From DAOSVX01 sp964616495 (lineage in GTDB: Bacteria > Bacillota_I > Bacilli_A > RF39 > UBA660): a stretch of 7,501 nt of DNA. Below are positions 1 through 4,320 of the stretch, piece by piece (position 1 is the first letter of the stretch; each line of letters begins with the position of its first letter). The notes under the pieces were generated by a model that did no database searches, was not told the DNA's origin, and saw only the letters and a program-made list of their open reading frames with translations. The stretch covers positions 1 to 7,501 of the forward strand of contig CAZTRF010000048.1 of NCBI GenBank assembly GCA_964616495.1, given 5' to 3'. The position numbers and the translations under genes were made by a program.

Positions 1-632
1 ATAAAAGTAATAGGTTTGCACCAGCTGGTCAAAGTACTCAAATGATTATTGGAGCTACTTCAGATAGCGATTATCAAATTATGAATTTAAGCAGTAGAAT
101 GTATGATAAGTTTAGTTTAAAAAGGGTCTTTTATAGTGCGTATGTTCCAGTTAATAAAGATAAGTTATTGCCGGTTATTAAGAATCCTCCTTTAGTAAGA
201 GAAAATAGACTTTATCAAGCAGATTGGCTATTGAGATTCTATAACTTTAAGGTTAGTGACTTACTTACTGAAGATAATCCTAATTTTAATGTTTTATTAG
301 ATCCAAAGGCCGATTGGGCCCTTCGCCATTTAGAATTTTTTCCGATTGAGATTAACAAAGCTAGTTATAATGATTTATTAAAGGTTCCAGGGATTGGCGT
401 TTTAACAGCTAAAAGGATTATTAATAATCGTAAATTTACAAAGTTGGATTTTGATAGTGTTAAGAAAATGGGAATAGTAATGAAAAGAGCTAAATATTTT
501 ATTACTTGTAATGGAAAGCCTTATATATCTCCAGATTTCTTTAAAAAGGGAGTTATAGAAACTTGCTTAATTACTGAAGAAAAGAAGTTGTTGATAGGGC
601 CTGCAGCTGAGCAATTGAGGTTATTTCAATGA
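1..632 (+). CDS. Putative DNA modification/repair radical SAM protein, C-terminal part (5' end outside window)
   Basis: The frame is open from base 3, well before the first ATG at 42, so this is the C-terminal 209 residues of a gene starting upstream; full-length relatives run to about 400 residues or more. The segment RFAPAGQSTQMIIGAT (fragment residues 4-19) matches the conserved stretch of the SplB-like family known as 'putative DNA modification/repair radical SAM protein' (TIGR03916). A helix-hairpin-helix, the usual non-specific DNA-binding motif, lies at about residues 117-144 around LLKVPGIGVLTAKRI. The closing KKMGIVMKRAKYFITC also fits the family. The radical SAM CxxxCxxC cluster would lie upstream and cannot be seen. 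The stop overlaps the next start as ATGA (629-632), and that next gene is the family's usual partner. The family is thought to repair or modify DNA, but the substrate is unknown. The ATG at 42 should not be taken as the true start. Confidence 0.9.
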   Translation, partial: KSNRFAPAGQSTQMIIGATSDSDYQIMNLSSRMYDKFSLKRVFYSAYVPVNKDKLLPVIKNPPLVRENRLYQADWLLRFYNFKVSDLLTEDNPNFNVLLDPKADWALRHLEFFPIEINKASYNDLLKVPGIGVLTAKRIINNRKFTKLDFDSVKKMGIVMKRAKYFITCNGKPYISPDFFKKGVIETCLITEEKKLLIGPAAEQLRLFQ

Positions 633-1399
633 AAAGGATTGAAGAAGGGCTTCTGTATAATGGGACTTTTGAAGGGTTAATGGGCACTGTTTATCATTGT
701 CTTTCCCATAAAATAATTCCTTATGATATTAAACCTAGTAATAATTATGAAATAAATTTATTTACCAATTACTTGACTTTAAAAAATAATGAAATTAAAA
801 GTTCTAAATTAATTGAAATGATTACTAAAAAGGTTTCGCCTTTAGCATTATATATCGTTTGTAATGTTTATTTATCTAATGATCCTAAAAAAGAAATGAT
901 TATTCTATACTTTTTGCTAAATGGATTTAAATATGGTGAAAAAATAGTGAATTTAAGAAATTTGAATTGTGTTAGCAAGGCCTTAAAAATAAGTCGATAT
1001 GTGAGAAGAGAAGCCCACCGGCTTAAGGGGTTTCTTCGTTTTGAAGAATTAAATAATGGAATTTTATATGCTGAAATGGCTCCTGAAAATAATATTTTAT
1101 TATTGGTTAGCAAACATTTTAAGAATCGGCTTAAAAATGAATACTTTATTATTAGAGATGAAAAGCGGCATTTGATAAGTTTCTATGATAAAAAGAATAT
1201 TACTATTATTGATGATAGAGATTTTGATAATGATAAATTGGTAAAGGGCAAAAAAGAAGATGAGATAATTAGTATGTGGAAATGTTTTATTAAAAAAGTG
1301 GCAATTAGCGAAAGAAAAAATCTTCGCTGTCAAATGAATTTTATGCCAAAAAAATATTGGAAATATATGGTCGAAGTAAAGGATGATTTAAATGGGTAA
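629..1399 (+). CDS. TIGR03915/DUF4130 family DNA metabolism protein, partner of the radical SAM protein
   Basis: This 256-residue protein matches the DUF4130 family (TIGR03915, 'probable DNA metabolism/repair protein') over its whole length. Seen: YNGTFEGLMGTVY near the N terminus (10-22), the signature REAHRLKGFLRFEEL (127-141), YAEMAPENNILLLVSKHF (147-164), IIRDEKR (174-180) and the C-terminal FMPKKYWKYM (238-247). Family knowledge: these genes sit almost always beside the radical SAM gene found here, so the two probably act together on damaged or modified DNA; the chemistry is unestablished. The start is set by GAGG at 617-620, 8 nt before ATG 629, and by the ATGA overlap. The 3' end overlaps groEL by 8 nt (1392-1399). 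There is no signal peptide, so it should be cytoplasmic. Two minus-strand ORFs inside it look like shadows. Confidence 0.9.
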   Translation: MKRIEEGLLYNGTFEGLMGTVYHCLSHKIIPYDIKPSNNYEINLFTNYLTLKNNEIKSSKLIEMITKKVSPLALYIVCNVYLSNDPKKEMIILYFLLNGFKYGEKIVNLRNLNCVSKALKISRYVRREAHRLKGFLRFEELNNGILYAEMAPENNILLLVSKHFKNRLKNEYFIIRDEKRHLISFYDKKNITIIDDRDFDNDKLVKGKKEDEIISMWKCFIKKVAISERKNLRCQMNFMPKKYWKYMVEVKDDLNG

Positions 1400-2975
1400 G
1401 AAAATAATAAGTGGTAAAATAGTTCAAGATAAAATGGAAGAGGCCGTCAACTTGCTGGCTAATGCTGTAAAAATAACTTTAGGTCCTAAAGGAAAGAATG
1501 TCGTTATTGGACCTAATTATATGACTCCTTATATTACTAACGATGGGGTTACAATTGCTAAAGAGGTTGAAAGCGAAGATACCTTTGCTGAGGCTATTTT
1601 AGATATTGCTAAAGAGGCTTCTATTAAAACTAATGAAGAAGTAGGGGATGGAACAACAACGTCTTTAGTACTACTTCAAAGCATTTTTAATAAGGGATTA
1701 AAGTTATTAAATGAAGGGGTTAATCCCATTATTTTAAGAAATGAACTAAATGAGGCTTTAAAAGAAATAATTAGCAAGTTAAAAAACGAAAGAATTAAAA
1801 TTAGATTAAAAGACATTCCTTTAGTTGCGAGTATTTCATCAGGAGATGATAATGTTGGTAAACTTATTTATGAAGCTTATTTGGATGTGGGATTAAAAGG
1901 TTTAATCAATATAGAAGAATCGCTAAATGGGGAAACCTATTATAAGGTTTCCAAAGGACTATCTTTTGATAGTAATTTAATTTCTAATTATATGCTAAAG
2001 AATAGAATGGGAGATGAATTAAGAGACTGTTTTGTCTTAATAAGTAATTTTAATATAGAAAAGATAACAGAAATAAGTTCTTTATTAAATGAGACTATTG
2101 ATTCTCATAAGGGTTTATTAGTAATTTGTGATCAAATGAGTGATGAAGTTATGGAAACCTTAACTCTTAATCGTCACCAAAATATTCTTGATGTAATGGC
2201 CATTTCTCTTTTAAATTATGGTGACAACAAAGATCGTCTACTTGCAGATATTGCGATTATGACGGGAGGCAAGTATTATAATGTCCTTCATGGAGATCAA
2301 ATTTCTGATGTTAATATTTCTAATTTGGGAATAGTTAATAAAATTAAGATAGATAAAGAAAAGACTACTTTAATAGAGGGTATGAGCATTAAGGAACAAG
2401 TAAATAATCGAGTTAAAGAAATAAAAGAAGATATTCTTTTATCAGATAACTTTAATAAAGAATTCCATCAAAAAAGATTGGCTAGTTTTAATAAAGGGGT
2501 AGCTACCATTTATGTTGGAGGAAATAGCAAAACAGAGATGATTGAAAAAAAGATGAGAATCGTTGATGCTCTAGAAGCGGTTAAAAATGCTTTAAGTGAT
2601 GGGATAATCGAAGGGGGTGGAATAGCTTTATTAAGAATAGCAAATCATTTAAAAAATAAAAATAATTCTTTGGGTAAGAGAGTTATTTTGGAATCCCTGG
2701 AAAAACCATTTGAAGAAATTATTAATAATATAGGTCAAAATTGGGAAGAGGTTATTCTTCCGATTAAAAAGGCTAATTATAATATGGGGTTTAATGCTTT
2801 AACTAATAAGTATGGGAATATGTTTGAAATGGGTATTGTTGATCCCTTTAGAGTGGCCGAAAAAGCCCTAATTAATGCTACTTCAATTGGGGGAATGCTT
2901 TTAACAACGGAATGTATTATAGTTGATGATTCAGTTAAAGAAAAGCATCATGAAGAACTAGATCAAGTTTATTAA
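1392..2975 (+). CDS. groEL: Divergent chaperonin GroEL (Cpn60, group I)
   Basis: This 527-residue protein aligns end to end with group I chaperonins, which fold proteins in an ATP-driven double ring. The nucleotide site is intact: TLGPKGKNVVI (29-39), TNDGVTIAKEVE (49-60, Asp51), GDGTTT (85-90, Asp86) and VDAL (391-394, Asp392, the position of E. coli Asp398 that drives hydrolysis). The C-terminal equatorial part shows DGIIEGGGIALLR (403-415) and GFNALTNKYGNMFEMGIVDP (466-485). It is divergent: VGDGTTTS replaces the usual AGDGTTTA, and the apical KAPGFGDRR-type segment reads SLLNYGDNKDR (272-282). The GGM repeat tail is missing; the chain ends in a charged stretch, SVKEKHHEELDQVY. AAAGGA at 1378-1383 serves ATG 1392. 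No groES lies beside it; instead it overlaps the DNA-metabolism gene by 8 nt. It could be the only GroEL or a specialised second copy; the window cannot tell. Confidence 0.92.
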   Translation: MGKKIISGKIVQDKMEEAVNLLANAVKITLGPKGKNVVIGPNYMTPYITNDGVTIAKEVESEDTFAEAILDIAKEASIKTNEEVGDGTTTSLVLLQSIFNKGLKLLNEGVNPIILRNELNEALKEIISKLKNERIKIRLKDIPLVASISSGDDNVGKLIYEAYLDVGLKGLINIEESLNGETYYKVSKGLSFDSNLISNYMLKNRMGDELRDCFVLISNFNIEKITEISSLLNETIDSHKGLLVICDQMSDEVMETLTLNRHQNILDVMAISLLNYGDNKDRLLADIAIMTGGKYYNVLHGDQISDVNISNLGIVNKIKIDKEKTTLIEGMSIKEQVNNRVKEIKEDILLSDNFNKEFHQKRLASFNKGVATIYVGGNSKTEMIEKKMRIVDALEAVKNALSDGIIEGGGIALLRIANHLKNKNNSLGKRVILESLEKPFEEIINNIGQNWEEVILPIKKANYNMGFNALTNKYGNMFEMGIVDPFRVAEKALINATSIGGMLLTTECIIVDDSVKEKHHEELDQVY

Positions 2976-3495
2976 TGACAAATTCTGCACAAGCATTTAG
3001 CTCAGCTAATAAAACATTATAATCATTGGGAATGCTTCTTGTACTATAAGGATGGTTAAAAAGATATTCAATTGATGCTTGAAGCGCTTCTTTATCAACT
3101 TCTGGAATATTTGGTACTAAAGAAAGCTCTTCTTTTGATAAAAGGGGAATACTATAAATATCTAATTCATCAATTAATTTTTTATAACTTTCAACATTAT
3201 TAGAACTTGCACCCAAGTGATGATATCTAAAATAATAGTCGGTTAACAAGTGGATGTAATAGCCACAAAAGAAAGGGCTACGAAGATCTTTAGAATATTT
3301 TTTTAAAAATAGTTCAACGTTTTCTTCTCCACAATCAACAAAATGAGATTTTTGACGAGTGATGTTCTTTGTATGACGCCAAGAATCGGCAGCGATACTG
3401 CCTATTTCTAATAAAAGTGAATCTTCTTTTTGATAGTTTAAATAATTGGTATTAACAATTTTAGCAATAGCTCGATGAACGGTAGCACAGGGCAT
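2935..3495 (-). CDS. Zinc-dependent phospholipase C-like family protein
   Basis: This 186-residue protein resembles the zinc-dependent phospholipase C family (PF00882). Likely metal ligands can be seen in the usual order: His7 near the N terminus, Asp37 in GSIAADSWR (32-40), His51 in KSHF (49-52), and His82/Asp86 in the HxxxD motif of GYYIHLLTDYYF (78-89). Members bind zinc, and some cleave phospholipids; many short bacterial ones like this are uncharacterised. No signal peptide is visible, so a secreted toxin-like lipase is not supported and an intracellular phosphoesterase is more likely. The start is fixed by AAGGAG (3508-3503 on the minus strand), 7 nt before the ATG. The last 13 codons and the stop overlap the 3' end of groEL on the opposite strand by 41 nt. 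Its promoter is shared divergently with the lipoprotein gene. Confidence 0.8.
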   Translation of the reverse strand: MPCATVHRAIAKIVNTNYLNYQKEDSLLLEIGSIAADSWRHTKNITRQKSHFVDCGEENVELFLKKYSKDLRSPFFCGYYIHLLTDYYFRYHHLGASSNNVESYKKLIDELDIYSIPLLSKEELSLVPNIPEVDKEALQASIEYLFNHPYSTRSIPNDYNVLLAELNACAEFVINKLDLVLHDAFL

Positions 3496-3514
3496 ATTAT
3501 CACTCCTTATAACT

Positions 3515-3520
3515 ATTATA
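3515..3520 (-). promoter_or_regulatory. Extended -10 promoter of the phospholipase C-like gene
   Basis: On the minus strand this reads TATAAT preceded by TGG, a perfect extended -10 element (TGnTATAAT). The -35 at a 17-bp spacer is weak (TCTTAA), as is common with extended -10 promoters. The start site, expected about 7 nt further on (near 3508), falls at the first base of the AAGGAG ribosome site, so the leader would be only about 13 nt. Confidence 0.65.
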
Positions 3521-3550
3521 CCAAATATTTCACTATTTTAAGAATAATGA

Positions 3551-3556
3551 TATAAT
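3551..3556 (+). promoter_or_regulatory. Extended -10 promoter of the lipoprotein gene
   Basis: TATAAT preceded by TGA forms an extended -10 (TGnTATAAT, 3548-3556). The -35 region is poor (TTTCAC at 3528-3533) and lies inside the facing promoter. The predicted start near 3563 coincides with AGGAG at 3563-3567, giving a leader of roughly 10 nt before ATG 3573. Confidence 0.65.
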
Positions 3557-3572
3557 AATTATAGGAGAAGTT

Positions 3573-3938
3573 ATGAAAAAGATTTTAGTAATTTTAAGTT
3601 TATTATTATTGACTGTTGGATGTGAAAAAACCAGTCAGCTAAAGTGTAGCTCTGAAACGGTTGATGGGGATATGTCTGATTACGTAGAAATATTCCTCAA
3701 TATTGATAAGAATGACTATGTGGTAGCGGCTACTTTTCTTCGGAAAATCACTTTTTTATCTGAAAATGATGCTCAGACTTATTATGATTTGGCCAAAGAA
3801 GATGGTGGCGAATCAGACATAGCTATAGATGGGAAGATGGTTAAATATTATTTAGAATCGGTTTATAAAGATGATGAAAAGCAACTTCTAGATGATGTTA
3901 AAAAAGAACTAAATGACAATAATTACACCTGCAAATAA
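3573..3938 (+). CDS. Small putative lipoprotein of unknown function
   Basis: This 121-residue protein starts with a clear lipoprotein signal: MKK, a hydrophobic stretch ILVILSLLLLTV, then Gly16-Cys17. The lipobox (TVGC) is slightly atypical because Thr rather than Leu is at -3, but the overall shape is convincing. Cleavage before Cys17 would leave a 105-residue lipid-anchored protein on the outer face of the membrane. The mature part is acidic, with further cysteines only at 25 and 120, near its two ends, which could form a disulfide. I do not recognise the domain with certainty; it resembles the many short, uncharacterised lipoproteins of low-GC Gram-positives (DUF1307-like proteins are one possibility). 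AGGAG at 3563-3567 lies 5 nt before the ATG. It appears to be a single-gene unit between its own promoter and a hairpin terminator. Confidence 0.8.
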   Translation: MKKILVILSLLLLTVGCEKTSQLKCSSETVDGDMSDYVEIFLNIDKNDYVVAATFLRKITFLSENDAQTYYDLAKEDGGESDIAIDGKMVKYYLESVYKDDEKQLLDDVKKELNDNNYTCK

Positions 3939-3979
3939 AAAATAACAAAAATTTAAAAAAGTCAACATTTTTTTAAAAA

Positions 3980-4026
3980 ATAAAAATAAAAAAGGTCAAA
4001 AAAAATATTGACTTTTTTATTTTTAT
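3980..4026 (+). terminator. A/T-rich hairpin terminator after the lipoprotein gene
   Basis: Arm 3980-3999 pairs with 4008-4026 over 19 base pairs with one bulged G and an 8-nt loop. The 3' arm contains TTGAC followed by a T-rich run (4013-4024), so the U-tract is part of the stem rather than after it. The stem is nearly all A/T with only two G-C pairs, weaker than textbook terminators but the best structure 3' of the gene and in the right place. Confidence 0.55.
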
Positions 4027-4064
4027 GTAAAACGTAAAATGTTTGAACAGTCTAATATAATTAA

Positions 4065-4079
4065 CTTTACTATGTAAAG
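4065..4079. repeat. Palindrome CTTTAC-TAT-GTAAAG, possible operator
   Basis: Perfect 6-bp arms surround a 3-nt centre, just downstream of an isolated TATAAT (4056-4061). The arms match the GTAAA motif repeated through the rest of this gap. It could be a binding site for a regulator of the nrd cluster or a chance palindrome in A/T-rich DNA. Confidence 0.3.
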
Positions 4080-4167
4080 AAAACCTTATAAAGGAATAAA
4101 AGAATGTAAAATGATTATGAATTTTTATTTTTAATTAAGTCTTTTACGGAAATTAAAGGTAAATACA

Positions 4168-4320
4168 ATGAAAATGTTTTTTTTGTTAAAAAATGTTTTT
4201 TTTGACAAAAAAGCAAAAAGCAAAAAATGTAAAACTGTAAAAAAAAATATTGCATTATTATTATTACAATGCTATGATGATATTACAGTAGCAAGAGTAC
4301 TGTGGGGAGTAAATTTATGA
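4168..4320 (+). CDS. Possible 50-residue leader ORF upstream of the NrdD-like gene
   Basis: An ATG at 4168, preceded by AAAGG (4155-4159) at 8-nt spacing, opens a 50-codon frame that ends at TGA 4318-4320, overlapping the next gene's start as ATGA. The predicted peptide begins MKMFFLLKNVFFDKK, has a Lys-rich middle and ends ARVLWGVNL, with cysteines at 21 and 35. I recognise no family. In its favour: a ribosome site, an overlap typical of translational coupling, and an open frame in DNA where TAA is common. Against: its first third is a tandem repeat of A and T runs, and the best nrd promoter lies inside it, so transcripts from that promoter would not carry the whole ORF. The ATGA match is partly automatic, because the downstream start is ATGA anyway. 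Confidence 0.25.
   Translation: MKMFFLLKNVFFDKKAKSKKCKTVKKNIALLLLQCYDDITVARVLWGVNL
4171..4208 (+). repeat. Two tandem copies of a 19-bp A/T-rich unit
   Basis: Units 4171-4189 and 4190-4208 are identical at 17 of 19 positions; each starts AAAATG, followed by eight T and a G. The second unit leads into a 7-bp-arm palindrome, TTTTTTG-A-CAAAAAA (4198-4212), and contains TTGACA (4202-4207), a consensus -35 that has no matching -10 at the right distance. Confidence 0.6.
4250..4278 (+). promoter_or_regulatory. Sigma-A-type promoter of the nrd cluster
   Basis: The -35 TTGCAT (4250-4255) and the -10 TATGAT (4273-4278) are separated by exactly 17 bp, and the -10 carries a TGC extension (4270-4272). 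The start is expected near 4285, about 32 nt before the ATG at 4317. An inverted repeat with arms GCATT (4252-4256) and AATGC (4268-4272) lies inside the promoter and could be an operator. Confidence 0.65.
4285..4303 (+). promoter_or_regulatory. Hairpin at the predicted mRNA 5' end, next to the ribosome site
   Basis: ACAGTA (4285-4290) and TACTGT (4298-4303) form a perfect 6-bp stem with a 7-nt loop. It starts at the predicted transcription start and ends next to GGGGAG (4304-4309), the ribosome site for ATG 4317. It could protect the mRNA end, tune translation, or, as DNA, be an operator. A third related half-site, ACTGTAA, lies at 4234-4240. Confidence 0.4.

Larger units (their letters stand above)
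3939..4316. other. Long, extremely A/T-rich intergenic region upstream of the nrd cluster
   Basis: This 378-bp gap contains, in order: a hairpin terminator (3980-4026) with a competing upstream arm (3955-3965); an isolated TATAAT at 4056-4061 without a good -35; a palindrome with arms CTTTAC/GTAAAG (4065-4079) and a weaker one with arms CCTT/AAGG (4084-4094); nine GTAAA or TTTAC pentamers between 4027 and 4241; a 19-bp tandem repeat (4171-4208); a possible leader ORF (4168-4320); and a well-formed promoter (4250-4278) with a small hairpin after it. No tRNA, known riboswitch or long ORF was recognised. Confidence 0.6.

Noticed and set aside
630..632. Mycoplasma-type code in which TGA is tryptophan
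   Set aside because: TGA ends three genes at family-expected positions, and tryptophan is encoded by TGG in conserved places such as GYCAGW of NrdD.
868..1333. Two overlapping minus-strand ORFs (868-1113 and 1100-1333) inside the DUF4130 gene
   Set aside because: They lie wholly under a well-conserved gene, show no recognisable motifs, and are rich in Phe/Ile/Leu/Asn as expected from the antisense of A/T-rich coding DNA.
4202..4230. Perfect TTGACA at 4202-4207 as the main -35 for the nrd cluster
   Set aside because: The sequence 16-19 bp downstream (around AAATGT) is a poor -10, whereas the 4250-4278 pair has correct spacing and a TG extension.
4302..4316. GTG at 4302 as the start of the NrdD paralogue
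   Set aside because: The GTG overlaps the GGGGAG that is ideally placed for ATG 4317, and the added residues match nothing in the ATP-cone family.
3939..4316. CRISPR array, mobile-element end or tRNA in the long gap
   Set aside because: The repeats are two A/T-rich copies without spacers, there are no terminal inverted repeats or transposase, and no cloverleaf or conserved tRNA box is visible.
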